64,000 nt of DNA, taken from contig NZ_JANSUY010000011.1 in the NCBI RefSeq assembly GCF_024741135.1, positions 106,025 to 170,024 on the forward strand, written 5' to 3'. Origin of the DNA: Aquiflexum gelatinilyticum (GTDB lineage Bacteria; Bacteroidota; Bacteroidia; Cytophagales; Cyclobacteriaceae). Below are positions 9,239-19,393 of the stretch, in pieces. Each line of letters starts with the position of its first letter. Position 1 is the stretch's first letter. The position numbers and the translations under genes were made by a program. The notes beneath the pieces were generated by a model that did no database searches, had not been told where the DNA came from, and worked only from the letters and a program-made list of their open reading frames with translations.

Positions 9239-10122
9239 ATCCATTTTTCGACATCATCCATCCATCGGACTTCAGAAGTGGGATTGATCATGCCATAACC
9301 ATGTCCCCCTTTTTCGAAGTAAGTATGGGAGACAGGAACATTATTTTGCTTTAATGCTGCTTCAAAAAGGTAAGAGTTCTCAATTTTGACAGGATCATCT
9401 TTTGCATGAACAAGGTAGGTGGGTGGCGTTTCGGCAGTGACTTGTTTGTCATTGGAATATAGGTCGATCATCCCTTGAGGAGGTCTTTCCCCGATCAGAT
9501 TTTTGGAGGAACCACTGTGGCCCACCTCTTTATCAAAGGTAATCACAGGGTATACCAAAACCATAAAATCCGGCCTCAGACTTGTCTTTTTTGGGTTTTC
9601 TATCACTTCCCTTTTGAAATGCGTACCAGCAGTGGAAGCCAAATGACCTCCGGCAGAGAATCCCATGATTCCTATTTGATCTGGTTTTACATTCCATTTG
9701 GCTGCATTTTCCCGAACCATTTGGATGGCGCGCTGTGCATCCTGAAGCGGCCCGATGCTTTTATCCTCCATGGCCAATCCATTCGGCAACCTGTATTTCA
9801 ATACAAAAGCAGCAACACCTCTTTTTGCAAATTCCTTTGCCACATCATGACCTTCATGCCCCGCTGCCAACAACCAATATCCTCCACCGGGACAGATGAT
9901 GATGGCTTTGCCTGTTGCCGTTTCTTTGGACGGAAGATAGGCAGTCAGTGTGGGGACGGTTACTTTGCTGATGATCAAAATCCCATCATCCCTCACCTCA
10001 GAAGTTTCTACATTGGGCACATCCTTGGAATTAGGAATCGGTCCCTCATATAAAGGCATTTCGGTTTGGGAGAAAAGCAAAGATGACATGAGACAAAAGC
10101 AAAAAAGGAAGAGGTATTTCAT
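9226..10122 (-). CDS. secreted alpha/beta hydrolase, acetylesterase-like
   Basis: A 298-residue protein with a signal peptide (about 1-19, ending LLFSQ). The alpha/beta hydrolase core has an oxyanion-type CPGGGYW motif, the nucleophile elbow GFSAGG, an aspartate in HAKDDP and a histidine in KGGHGYG. It resembles the BD-FAE and XynB-like esterases that remove acetyl or feruloyl groups from plant polysaccharides. The substrate cannot be read from sequence. The terminator overlaps its last codons. Confidence 0.85.
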   Translation of the reverse strand: MKYLFLFCFCLMSSLLFSQTEMPLYEGPIPNSKDVPNVETSEVRDDGILIISKVTVPTLTAYLPSKETATGKAIIICPGGGYWLLAAGHEGHDVAKEFAKRGVAAFVLKYRLPNGLAMEDKSIGPLQDAQRAIQMVRENAAKWNVKPDQIGIMGFSAGGHLASTAGTHFKREVIENPKKTSLRPDFMVLVYPVITFDKEVGHSGSSKNLIGERPPQGMIDLYSNDKQVTAETPPTYLVHAKDDPVKIENSYLFEAALKQNNVPVSHTYFEKGGHGYGMINPTSEVRWMDDVEKWMKAF

Positions 10123-10228
10123 GATTTTGGGATATTTTGGAAGTGTTACAATTTACTGTGAAAATTTAAATAGCCTAAGCGGATTTTTACCAAGGGAAAT
10201 AATTCCACCAATCGAAATTCAAACACTT

Positions 10229-11656
10229 TCAATTGCCTAAAACCACTCTCCTATATGAAACCAAAGAAGGGCTACCAGAATCTTCAACTTCGAGGATAAC
10301 GTGCAAGGTTTGGCCCTCACCCAATTCAGGCATCACGAATTCAATTTCCATAGCATGCGGATCAAATAATTCCAGGTCTCCGGTATAAGCGCCGGCTTCC
10401 TTGTAGATCCACCACTTGTACCTGATTTGGTCTCCGTCGGGATCCATGCTTCCCTTTGCAGAAAGCTTGATTGTTTTTCCCTTTTCAACTTTCCCAAATG
10501 CCAAAGCTTTTCCTTTGTTTCCATTGAGTACAATGACAGGATTGTGGTTGACTTTTTTATAATCATCGGCAATATTCCAGTCCATCCTTGCCGCAAAATC
10601 ATGCTGATACGCCTTTCTCCATCTCCAGATTGTCGCCTGATTGGAAGCTTCCTTTCGGCCATCGGCCAAGGTGATTTCATCTTGGGTATTGATCGATGAT
10701 GTCCAGATTTTGTCTTTTTCTCCGTAAGACTGCCACCATTCATATCGCCCGGCCCAGCCGCCATAAGTGGGGCTTTTGTACCATCCCAAACCGTTATTGA
10801 TCAGACCAAAAAAAGAAGGCGTATCACCTTCCATGATATAGATAACATCAAGGTAATTGGCCCCCAAGGGACCGTGATTTTCCTTGATATTGGCATTCAA
10901 CCATGGATTGTCGACCAACTCAAAATCAACCATTGGGGCATTCTTGTACCAGCGGTCCCCTGCTATTCCTGTCCAGGTTGCTTTGTAATATTCCCTCCAA
11001 TTGTCTCCTGCACTTGCATCCACGATATAAAAAATCCCTGGAAAATTATGCCTGACCCAAGGTCCAGCAAAATCTTGGTCAGAAATGGCATAAACCCTAA
11101 GTTTGGCAACAAATTTTGCGACCTCTGCTTCTGACCTGGTGTTTTTTACTTTCCAAAGAGCCTGTGCCAGACAATTTGCCCCGCCCCAGACAGATACCCA
11201 AAGTGGCCTGTCATCGGCTTTGTCCACAGCTTTAATGAGCATTTCAGAACCGGGAGAATCTTTGCCCTCGCCCACCCCATCCATGCTAAACAATGGTAGG
11301 TGCTGCGTAGTTATGCCAAGAAGGTATTCCATTGTAGGAAATCCAGAAGCATGTTTGTCAAGATTTGATTTGACCTTTCCATAGTTGCGCACCAATTCTT
11401 CGATTTTGTCTTTTCGGATTCCGTTTCGTAAATGAGTAGAAGTCGTAGCCACGATTCCCTCGATGTCATATTCATTGGAATAAACCAGCAACCGTACTAA
11501 TGACTGTTGGTCGTCCGGTTCGTTGGTGATGTCAGTCAGGACAAAAAGCCGCTGTTTGACGGGCTCTTCGAAGGAAAGTATTGTCTGTCCTTTTAATACC
11601 TGATTAACAGTAAGTAAGACTATACAACAAATGAGGAATAAAGATCTATGAGGCAT
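10229..11656 (-). CDS. DUF1593 (nucleoside-hydrolase-like) secreted protein
   Basis: A 475-residue protein with a signal peptide (about 1-23). The N-terminal part carries DUF1593 signatures (LFVLTDITNEPDDQQS, then GIVATTSTHL), a nucleoside-hydrolase-like fold with an aspartate-rich metal site. The C-terminal part (about 375-475) is an Ig-like domain with DPDGDQIRYKWW. Relatives include the cellulose-binding protein Sde182. The family is found among polysaccharide-utilisation genes and its reaction is not settled. It lies upstream of, and on the same strand as, the esterase at 9226. Confidence 0.85.
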   Translation of the reverse strand: MPHRSLFLICCIVLLTVNQVLKGQTILSFEEPVKQRLFVLTDITNEPDDQQSLVRLLVYSNEYDIEGIVATTSTHLRNGIRKDKIEELVRNYGKVKSNLDKHASGFPTMEYLLGITTQHLPLFSMDGVGEGKDSPGSEMLIKAVDKADDRPLWVSVWGGANCLAQALWKVKNTRSEAEVAKFVAKLRVYAISDQDFAGPWVRHNFPGIFYIVDASAGDNWREYYKATWTGIAGDRWYKNAPMVDFELVDNPWLNANIKENHGPLGANYLDVIYIMEGDTPSFFGLINNGLGWYKSPTYGGWAGRYEWWQSYGEKDKIWTSSINTQDEITLADGRKEASNQATIWRWRKAYQHDFAARMDWNIADDYKKVNHNPVIVLNGNKGKALAFGKVEKGKTIKLSAKGSMDPDGDQIRYKWWIYKEAGAYTGDLELFDPHAMEIEFVMPELGEGQTLHVILEVEDSGSPSLVSYRRVVLGN

Positions 11657-11935
11657 CGAAATTTCAGGTTTATTTGAAGTTTTTAAGTTAATAATAATTA
11701 GAATAAATCTCCTTTCTTCAAATTAAAAATGAAATGAAAAAGGATTCATAAAAATTTTTTATCATCAGAATCCAAAATTTTAAAAACTAAACATGTCATC
11801 AAATCGGATTTTCAATTCCAATTCAATAGTTTAGGGTTTCTTAAATAATGGGTCAGACTTTTGAATTCACTTGATTTTTTAAGAAAGGCCCTTAAACTGG
11901 AAAATGGAAATAAAACAGGAATAATCCCTATTGAA

Positions 11936-12595
11936 ATGAAAATCATCAAAATCAAAAAGTCTTTTTTTGCCATACTTCCGCTGATAGGCTTTATCATGTC
12001 GGGAATCGAGGCAAAAGCTACTACACTCAATGACAGTATTCCTGAAAAATCAAGCGAATTTAAAAAAGGAATCCGCTTTTCCCCTTCAATGAACTTCTTT
12101 GACTACGGAGATTTGTCCTTTGGGCAGATAGCTTCGGACTATAAATTCGGAGCAGCTTTGGGAATGGTCTTTGACTGGAAAATGAGCGATTACCACAGGT
12201 TCAGACTTGAACCCTACGTGGAATACCAAAACATCAAAAACAATTCCATCAATCCTGATATCGAAGCCATCACTTCCTTTAGCAACCTGATCTTCGGTGT
12301 GGATGCGCTGCCCTTGGTATTGACTTATGGAGGAAAATACAAAGGAACAATTTCTGCCGGGGGTTTTGCCAAATATGTCCTAAACAGTTCACAAAGCACC
12401 ACTCTTAATGGCAATTCGGTCAATAACTTCGAGGTAGAAATCAACAAACTCCAATATGGATTTTCCTTTGGGGCGGGAGCTTATTTGGGAAAAAGACTTG
12501 TAGAATTAAGGTTTTATCAATCTCTCAATGATTTTGTCAACAGTCCGGTTATTCCCAACAGTATCAATCAGGTTCAACTCATTCTAGTATACTAA
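11936..12595 (+). CDS. hypothetical outer-membrane beta-barrel protein
   Basis: About 219 residues, with a signal peptide (residues 1-28, ending GIEAKA) and then alternating hydrophobic and aromatic strands typical of a small beta-barrel, ending in a hydrophobic QVQLILVY. The ATG at 11936 is preferred to the upstream ATG at 11861 because the signal peptide begins there. The stop codon overlaps the start of the next gene (TAATG at 12593-12597), so it is probably translated together with the metalloprotease lipoprotein. I do not recognise a named family. Confidence 0.7.
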   Translation: MKIIKIKKSFFAILPLIGFIMSGIEAKATTLNDSIPEKSSEFKKGIRFSPSMNFFDYGDLSFGQIASDYKFGAALGMVFDWKMSDYHRFRLEPYVEYQNIKNNSINPDIEAITSFSNLIFGVDALPLVLTYGGKYKGTISAGGFAKYVLNSSQSTTLNGNSVNNFEVEINKLQYGFSFGAGAYLGKRLVELRFYQSLNDFVNSPVIPNSINQVQLILVY

Positions 12596-14097
12596 TGAAA
12601 AATGTCCTTTTAATTTTCGCTTTTTTGACGCTTCTGCTGTTCAATTCCTGTATGACTGACAGAGAAGCTGAAAATTCATTTTACCTCAATCAGATCAATA
12701 AAATTCAAGTGATCTCCTCCAAAACAATATTTTTTACAGAAAACAGGGAGGAAGATTTCAACTTGACTGTAAGTTTTTTTGACAGAGATAACAGACCTTT
12801 TTTGAATAACATTGATGTGCCTTATGTGATTTATCTGGGGGACTCTGTGATCAAAGAACCCTCTCTTGACCTTTCCAAGCCAGGCAAATACAAGCTTAGG
12901 GTCATGTTTCCCACCCGTGAACTGACATTTAGCAATGAGGTTGAGATTGAAGTAGTGGAGGGAGATTATATCAAAGAACTGGTCCTGGATTTTTCCAACG
13001 AGACCAGAAATCAATTTACTCTAGTCAACAACGAACCCTATGATTTCACCCTGAGGGCTTTTGGACCTGATGGGGAAATACCCGGAGTGGAAGAACAAAT
13101 CAAAAGGAACCTTTCTTTACAAGTAGGAAATGTGAACACAAACCGATTGACAGGCATTCCAATAACTCAAATCGGGTTGATCGATGTGCAGGCCTCTGTT
13201 TTTGGAATTGAAAGCAATATTCTCAAAATCAATTCCCGACAGGATGTTTCCTATCCCATCAAAGAGTTTCAGGTGGTATTCCATGTTTTTTCTAATCTCT
13301 TTACACCTAGCCAATCCTCATTTGAAAGTCAGATAAACAGTTCGAATATTGCTTTTAGCGGTGGTATAAGGAGCTCCTTTAGAAGGAACTTAAATGCAGT
13401 AGATGCAGGATTCAGGTTTAAATTGGCAGACAGAAATCCCGATGGCAGTCTGATGGAAACAAAAGGTGTCAACAGAATTATGTCAAATAAGGTTTTCCTG
13501 GATGCCCAAGACCAAGAACTATTGCAATTAAAGTTTAACAGCTTATGGGATCCTTCTCAATATATCAATGTTTTTATAGAGGATCTTTCTAGCCTTCAGG
13601 CCGCAGGATATGCTTATTTACCTTTTTTGACAAGTCCTGTAGTAGGTGGACTTAATCCAATTTTGGAAGAGGACACGGAGTTATTTTACCCTATAATGGT
13701 AGCATTGGACTACAGGTTATTCAATGGTCAATACAGGGACGACAATGTATTGGCGCATGAATTGGGCCATTATCTTGGGCTGTATCATACCTTTCAGGAT
13801 TGTCAAACAGGTGATTTTTGTGATGATACCCAATCACATACCCTTCCTTCAAATCAATCAATAAGGTTCAGTAACAACAGAACAAACTGTTCAAATGAAC
13901 CATACATCTCCACCAATTTTATGGATTACATAAGCGTAGTGGATAATTTCACTTTTGACCAAAAGGAAAGAATGACAAAAGTGTATGAAAACGCACTCTT
14001 TATGCCCAAAGACTTCAATGCCCCGGATTCGAGAATAAAGCCATTTAAAAGAGGACAGCTTGATCCAAGCATCAAGCCCATTATCTGTAACTTTTGA
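12595..14097 (+). CDS. M43 (pappalysin-like) zinc metalloprotease lipoprotein
   Basis: A 500-residue lipoprotein: the N-terminus has a hydrophobic core ending LLFNSC, a type II signal peptide. Ig-like regions (about 30-210) precede the protease domain. The zinc motif HELGHYLGLYH is at 388-398, and a Met-turn (NFMDY) follows about 50 residues later, as in M43 peptidases. Four cysteines around the active site suggest disulfides. It is probably anchored at the outer membrane and shares a message with the barrel protein before it. Confidence 0.85.
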   Translation: MKNVLLIFAFLTLLLFNSCMTDREAENSFYLNQINKIQVISSKTIFFTENREEDFNLTVSFFDRDNRPFLNNIDVPYVIYLGDSVIKEPSLDLSKPGKYKLRVMFPTRELTFSNEVEIEVVEGDYIKELVLDFSNETRNQFTLVNNEPYDFTLRAFGPDGEIPGVEEQIKRNLSLQVGNVNTNRLTGIPITQIGLIDVQASVFGIESNILKINSRQDVSYPIKEFQVVFHVFSNLFTPSQSSFESQINSSNIAFSGGIRSSFRRNLNAVDAGFRFKLADRNPDGSLMETKGVNRIMSNKVFLDAQDQELLQLKFNSLWDPSQYINVFIEDLSSLQAAGYAYLPFLTSPVVGGLNPILEEDTELFYPIMVALDYRLFNGQYRDDNVLAHELGHYLGLYHTFQDCQTGDFCDDTQSHTLPSNQSIRFSNNRTNCSNEPYISTNFMDYISVVDNFTFDQKERMTKVYENALFMPKDFNAPDSRIKPFKRGQLDPSIKPIICNF

Positions 14098-14248
14098 TAA
14101 GATCGGGTCATCTTATTCTGTTATTGAAAATTCGTTTTAATCCTCATTTGGGACAAAAGAACTTATCTTTCATGGTTCTTTCTAAAACGGAAATGAATTA
14201 AAGGATTGGATTTCTAAGATTCTGCGATTGTGTCTATATTGGTATTCT

Positions 14249-15286
14249 ATGGCAAGATTCTTCCGCAATATCCGTCAACAGCTTTTGGTCGAAAACAGGT
14301 TTACCCGATACCTCATTTACGCCATAGGCGAGATATTTTTGGTAGTGGTGGGGATCATGATTGCAGTGTATTTCAATAACAAAAACACGGACAAAAAAAC
14401 CAAAGCCGAAACAAACAGACTTGTTGCTGACCTTGAAAAAGGACTCAAAACCAATCAGTTTTTACTGGATAGATTTTCTGGCCGCTTTGATGCACAGGAT
14501 TCTATGATGGGATTGCTGATAAATGGGGAGTTGACTGAAGAGAATTTTAAAAGAAACAGGATTTTGAATGACTTGATGGGAAACAGTACCCAATACGCCT
14601 GGCTTCAAGATGAAAATATCATCACCATCCTTCAAAAAGAAAGGGATTTTGATCTTTCCTATAACCAACTCATCAAACTGATAAAATCATACAAATCAAG
14701 ACTCGATGACCTGGAAAAAACTGCCGAAGAATTGAATGAATTAGGCAATTGGAATGAAAAACTTATGGCTGATAATTTTGATTGGTATTCAGGAACAACA
14801 AAAGAAGACCGGGACAAAAAGGTCCAATATATTCTCCGGGATCCATTCTACAAAAACCGCCTCAGTCTATTCCGAAAAAAATTCAAAAATCAGATTTCCA
14901 ATATTACCTCTATGGCGGCTATCCGTGCAGCCATTATGGGAGAAATAAAGCGGCTAAATGAAGGACTCAATAATGCCCAGTTGGATGAATTTTTTAAGAC
15001 ATTAGGTATGCAGCCCTTTCCTCAATTAGACTGTTCCGAATTGGAAAGGGAATGGGAGGATGATTTTTCAGGATTGATTTTTTTCCTTTTCTTTAATGGT
15101 ACAGATGAATCAGTCACTATATACCGCCTGAGGGAAAATGTGGATGCCTGGGAATCATTCAAAATCAATCCGGGAGAATATGAAATCTTTGGTCAGGTAC
15201 CGGGCCGTGGATTTATGATTGGTTCACCCGATTCCTGTCAGCAATTGTTCGTAGCCAAAAAAAGAGGTTATCTATTGATTAAGTAG
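14249..15286 (+). CDS. DUF6090 family membrane protein
   Basis: About 345 residues. The N-terminus contains FFRNIRQQLLVENRF followed by one membrane helix (IGEIFLVVVGIMIAVYFNN), the signature of the DUF6090 family common in Bacteroidota. The remainder is a helical, charged domain. Function unknown. The ATG at 14249 fits the family start better than the ATG at 14228. It stands alone, with 150 bp before it and 140 bp after. Confidence 0.85.
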   Translation: MARFFRNIRQQLLVENRFTRYLIYAIGEIFLVVVGIMIAVYFNNKNTDKKTKAETNRLVADLEKGLKTNQFLLDRFSGRFDAQDSMMGLLINGELTEENFKRNRILNDLMGNSTQYAWLQDENIITILQKERDFDLSYNQLIKLIKSYKSRLDDLEKTAEELNELGNWNEKLMADNFDWYSGTTKEDRDKKVQYILRDPFYKNRLSLFRKKFKNQISNITSMAAIRAAIMGEIKRLNEGLNNAQLDEFFKTLGMQPFPQLDCSELEREWEDDFSGLIFFLFFNGTDESVTIYRLRENVDAWESFKINPGEYEIFGQVPGRGFMIGSPDSCQQLFVAKKRGYLLIK

Positions 15287-15426
15287 GAATAGGCAAATTG
15301 TTTTCAAAAGTAAAAAATCTCAACCTGTTATAATTCCCATCAAATTTTTCTTTTTTCAAACCCACTTTCAAAGTATCTTTTGGAAAGTGAAAAGATCCTG
15401 AAATTTCAATAAAACCAAATAAACCT

Positions 15427-16470
15427 ATGTCAACTCAAATTGTGGTTTCCCCAAAGTATTTTTCCAAATATTTATTCTTAAGCCTAACCTTTTTCTTGAT
15501 CTTCTCCATCAGTTGTCAGGCACAGCAGGGCAAAACATGGTTGCAGTTTGAAGGAAAATCAGGTCCCGGCAAAGGCAAACATATCGTCCTTGTCAGCGGC
15601 GATGACGAATACCGCTCTGAGGAAGGGATGCCCATGTTGGGCAAATTATTGGCAGAACATTATGGGTTTACCTGCACGGTTTTGTTCCCGATCGAACCGG
15701 AAACAAGCAATATCGTCCCTTCTTACCAAAACAACATACCCGGATTGGAACACTTGGCAAAAGCCGATCTAATGATTATGCTCACCAGATTCCGAGAATT
15801 GCCAGATGAGCAGACCAAATATTTCCACGACTTCATCATGGCCGGCAAACCGATCATCGGAATGCGGACTGCAACGCATGCCTTCCACTACGAAAAAAAC
15901 AAAAACAGTCCCTATGCCAAGTATGATTGGAGAAATAAAACCGCGGGTTGGGAAGGAGGATTCGGGCAAAAAATACTCGGCGAAACTTGGGTTGCCCACC
16001 ATGGCGAACATGCCAAAGAAGGCGCCCGTGCGCTGATCGACGGTCCTGCCCAACTTGCAGACCATCCTATCCTTCGTGGAGTCAATGATATTTGGGCGGC
16101 GTCTGATGTGTATACTGTCAAGAACCTGACCCAAGATGCGCAAGTGCTCGTCTATGGCCAACCCACCAAAGGCATGACTCCCGATACGCCTTTGATCTGG
16201 GAAAAATCCGTGATGCCTATGGCTTGGACCAAAGATTATCAGGTAGAGGGAGGCAAAAAAGGAAAAGCATTCGCTACAACGATGGGCGCATCTGTTGACC
16301 TTCAAAGTGAAGACCTGAGGAGATTGATCGTGAATGCTGTTTTTTGGGGATTGGATATGTCGGATCAAATCACACCTGACCTGAACGTGTCCATCGTCGG
16401 AAAGTACGAACCGACCATGTTTGGTTTTGGAACATTCAGAAAAGGAATGAAAGTTGAAGATTTTAAGTGA
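15427..16470 (+). CDS. ThuA domain protein, secreted or lipoprotein
   Basis: A 347-residue protein with an N-terminal export signal ending SISC, a possible lipobox. A ThuA-like (glutamine-amidotransferase-fold) domain follows: HIVLVSGDDEYRSEEGMPM, later GMRTATHAF and WVAHHGEHA. ThuA proteins occur in sugar pathways that pass through 3-keto intermediates (trehalose utilisation), but the catalytic role of this branch is unclear. It is convergent with the SusC-like gene. Confidence 0.8.
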   Translation: MSTQIVVSPKYFSKYLFLSLTFFLIFSISCQAQQGKTWLQFEGKSGPGKGKHIVLVSGDDEYRSEEGMPMLGKLLAEHYGFTCTVLFPIEPETSNIVPSYQNNIPGLEHLAKADLMIMLTRFRELPDEQTKYFHDFIMAGKPIIGMRTATHAFHYEKNKNSPYAKYDWRNKTAGWEGGFGQKILGETWVAHHGEHAKEGARALIDGPAQLADHPILRGVNDIWAASDVYTVKNLTQDAQVLVYGQPTKGMTPDTPLIWEKSVMPMAWTKDYQVEGGKKGKAFATTMGASVDLQSEDLRRLIVNAVFWGLDMSDQITPDLNVSIVGKYEPTMFGFGTFRKGMKVEDFK

Positions 16471-16478
16471 AAAAAGAC

Positions 16479-16506
16479 AAGAGATATGAGACTTGAGATT
16501 CTAGAC
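16479..16506. repeat. degenerate 7-bp tandem repeat
   Basis: Four successive heptads can be read: AAGAGAT, ATGAGAC, TTGAGAT, TCTAGAC. The tract starts just after the ThuA stop codon. It belongs to the heptad-tract class seen throughout the window. Confidence 0.5.
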
Positions 16507-16571
16507 CCAATTGCCAAGAAATGGAAGATGAAACTGCAAAAACCATCAACCATTCGAAAAGGCTTTTATTA

Positions 16572-16726
16572 GTCATCTCGACGAAGAGGAGATCTTTTTG
16601 GAGCATTCTACTGATTTCTCCCCAAGGTCGAAATGACAAGTTGAAGCTCTCTGCCAAATTAAACTGTAAGAAACATCAAGCTTAGGATTAGACTTATCTT
16701 TGTCATCTCGGCGAAGGAGATATCTT
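16572..16726. repeat. dispersed intergenic inverted-repeat element
   Basis: GTCATCTCGACGAAG at 16572 and GTCGAAATGAC at 16627-16637 form the ends of an imperfect inverted repeat. A third related piece (GTCATCTCGGCGAAGGAGA) starts at 16702. This resembles a repeat I know from many Bacteroidota intergenic regions. No coding potential is seen. Confidence 0.55.
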
Positions 16727-16728
16727 TT

Positions 16729-19284
16729 CTAAAAATTCACCTGATAAGAAAGTGTAAATGCCCTTGACGGTAACCAAGTGGACGCTGCATCAATCCCTGA
16801 TGAATAATAATTGTCAAAGTATTCAACATGCTCATCAAATTGCCAAACAGGCCTTGTACTTAGCCTTGCTTCAGGATCGGCGGCGGAATACGAGGTGATG
16901 AAAAACAGGTTATTTGCGATCAGGGAGATTCTGCTTGACACTTTTTTATTTTTGATCAAAAAATTCAGATCCCTCGAAACTGACAAGTAGTGCAGTGAAA
17001 TAAATCCGGATTCTTCAATAAAGTAACTGCTGAACCTATTATAATCAGTCAGGCCCTGATCTTTAAGATTCTGAAATGAGCGGAGCGCATTTTGATTAAA
17101 AAACGTCACCCCACCATACCACAGGTTGGTTTCATTGGCATTGACATGCCCAAAAACTCCCCTGAAAAACGCATCCAAATGCCATTTTTTCCATTGCACC
17201 TGATGGTTCCAGCCCATCCACCATCGAGGAATTGTTTGACCTTGGGGCACATAATCAGTCCTCCAATCCTGTTGGTTATTGTCCTGTTGCAGGATCCATT
17301 GTCCAGTGTTGCGGTCAATTCCCAAATATTCAAGTGCCCTGCCTGTCCCGATGGGCTCGCCGGTCCTAAGGGTATTATATTGGGATAGTGGACCTCCTCC
17401 TGGAACTCTTGTTTCCCCCACGTCGTATCCTTCCAAGCTCGTGAATTCAGCATCCAAGTCTGTCCATTCAGATTTTAGAAAAGTGGCATTGACACTGCTT
17501 TGGTAAAATACATTACCGATTTTTACTGTATTTAACCCAATAACCCACTCAGAACCTCTATTCCTTATCTCCCCAAAATTCTGGTAAGTGAACGGATAAT
17601 AGGAATTCCAATCCGTATAATCCCAGTTATATGCCCGCATCAGATTGATAAAATCTGAAGACCTGCTGGTAAAAAACCTCAATTCCCCGGATAGCTTATT
17701 CTGAAAAAAGGACCCACTCCCCCCAATTTCCCATTGATGGGTGTCTTCCCATTTCAAATCCGGATTGGCAAAGTGGGTGAAATTCACATAAGGCTCAATT
17801 TGCAATATGGTTTTGCTCAGTCCAGTCCGGTCCGGAATTAATCCGGTATGGGAATAGGATGTAAAAACCTGAAATTTTGGACTGAGACGGTATTTCAGAT
17901 CCATTCCGAAAAATTGTCCCCATCCTGCATTTTCCCCCAAATTAGAAGAACTTTCCGGTTGGTAGAGGAAGTCAAAGTATAATCTTTCCTTCCAATTGGA
18001 CTGCACGAAAAAACCCAAGGCATTTAAAGTGTATTTACCGATTTGAGGATTCAAGGTTTGCTCTATGATCGTATTCTCTGGCTCAAATGGTCTATACAGA
18101 TTGGTGCCCGTTTGGTCATAGCTTATCTTTTGAGAGGTAAAACGGATACCCGGATTGAAAGTAAAGTCGTTGATATGAATCAAATAATCGGATGAAAACT
18201 CCAGGTAAGTACGGTCATCCTTTCTTGTTTTATTCCTCTGAAAGGTTCCTGCATCATTACTCAAACCAATGATTCCGTCAAAGTAGAATTGGTCTTTGAT
18301 TGTCCCAACTTTGCCTATTCTTCCACTGATTGTCCATTTCGAAAAAGGATTGGCCGTAATATTTGCCTGAAACATTTCCATTTTAGAATCCAATGTGTTT
18401 TGATCCGCATTCATTCTCAGCCAAGGATTTCCTCTATACATTGTATAAGTATTGACTTGCTGATCCAATGCAAAAGTAGGGTTCATCCCTACTGCCGCCT
18501 GAAAAAAATAAGAATTGCCTATATCGGAATCTCTGTCCACAACCAAAGTTGAAACCCCCGCCTTGATTTTATTTTTCAAAAAAGAATAATCAAGGGCACC
18601 ATAAATACTTAACTGCTTGAAGCCGGTCTCCTTTTGGATACCTGCCACATTACGATGACTGAGGATTACTTTGGAATTTAAATTGCCTGTCCGGTAACCG
18701 AGTTTCAGACCTGTATTGGTTGACCAAGCCGTTTGTGTCAACGCTTCCAACCAATCCGTATCGCTGTTTCCAAAAAATGTCCCCGGCGGCGCCTGATTCC
18801 TGTATTCCTGAGCATTCAGGTTGTCATAGGGTCTTTGGTAATTTTCCATGCTGACATTTTGAAGAAAGGTTACCGAAAGCCCTTTCTTCCCAATACCGGA
18901 AATGGTAGCATCAAACACGCCGCCTGCGGCTTGCAAACCCATTTCTGCCAACCGACTCCCTCTCCTGACCCCAATAGAATCGATCAAAAAAGGATCTACC
19001 ATATGCCAAACCAAACCGGGCATCCCATCCAACATCAACATCGGCTGCATTCTGTTCTTGAAAGTATGGTAACCGCGGTAAATCATATCAAAGTTGCCAT
19101 TGGGATTTGATCCCGGTCTTGAGACCAAGAGTCCCGGTATCTGACTCTGTATGGCCTGCGGCAAAGAAAGAATCAAGCCCTGATTGAATGGCTTTTTCTC
19201 CATCTTTAAGCTGTCAGTTTCTTGTGCTTTAGCAAAAAAAGCCAACTGAAAAAAACTGATCGCGAAAATCAAAAACCGAAGCAT
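16729..19284 (-). CDS. SusC/RagA-like TonB-dependent outer-membrane receptor (orphan)
   Basis: An 851-residue protein with a signal peptide (1-20, ending FAKAQ), a plug domain (about 35-130) with the SusC-like LMLDGMPG motif, and a long beta-barrel ending in an aromatic strand (SYQVNF). It lacks the N-terminal carboxypeptidase-regulatory-like domain usual in SusC proteins and is shorter than their usual 1000 residues or so. No susD-like gene is adjacent, so its ligand and partner are unknown. Divergent from the sugar epimerase gene at 19394. Confidence 0.85.
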   Translation of the reverse strand: MLRFLIFAISFFQLAFFAKAQETDSLKMEKKPFNQGLILSLPQAIQSQIPGLLVSRPGSNPNGNFDMIYRGYHTFKNRMQPMLMLDGMPGLVWHMVDPFLIDSIGVRRGSRLAEMGLQAAGGVFDATISGIGKKGLSVTFLQNVSMENYQRPYDNLNAQEYRNQAPPGTFFGNSDTDWLEALTQTAWSTNTGLKLGYRTGNLNSKVILSHRNVAGIQKETGFKQLSIYGALDYSFLKNKIKAGVSTLVVDRDSDIGNSYFFQAAVGMNPTFALDQQVNTYTMYRGNPWLRMNADQNTLDSKMEMFQANITANPFSKWTISGRIGKVGTIKDQFYFDGIIGLSNDAGTFQRNKTRKDDRTYLEFSSDYLIHINDFTFNPGIRFTSQKISYDQTGTNLYRPFEPENTIIEQTLNPQIGKYTLNALGFFVQSNWKERLYFDFLYQPESSSNLGENAGWGQFFGMDLKYRLSPKFQVFTSYSHTGLIPDRTGLSKTILQIEPYVNFTHFANPDLKWEDTHQWEIGGSGSFFQNKLSGELRFFTSRSSDFINLMRAYNWDYTDWNSYYPFTYQNFGEIRNRGSEWVIGLNTVKIGNVFYQSSVNATFLKSEWTDLDAEFTSLEGYDVGETRVPGGGPLSQYNTLRTGEPIGTGRALEYLGIDRNTGQWILQQDNNQQDWRTDYVPQGQTIPRWWMGWNHQVQWKKWHLDAFFRGVFGHVNANETNLWYGGVTFFNQNALRSFQNLKDQGLTDYNRFSSYFIEESGFISLHYLSVSRDLNFLIKNKKVSSRISLIANNLFFITSYSAADPEARLSTRPVWQFDEHVEYFDNYYSSGIDAASTWLPSRAFTLSYQVNF

Positions 19285-19393
19285 TATTATTTGGGTTGTT
19301 TTGGGAATTGAAATTAAATATAGGTTTTTTAGTTGATTTTTTTCATACGGAAGTAATTTGAATTTCTTATTTTTAGCAAAACCCTATTAACCC

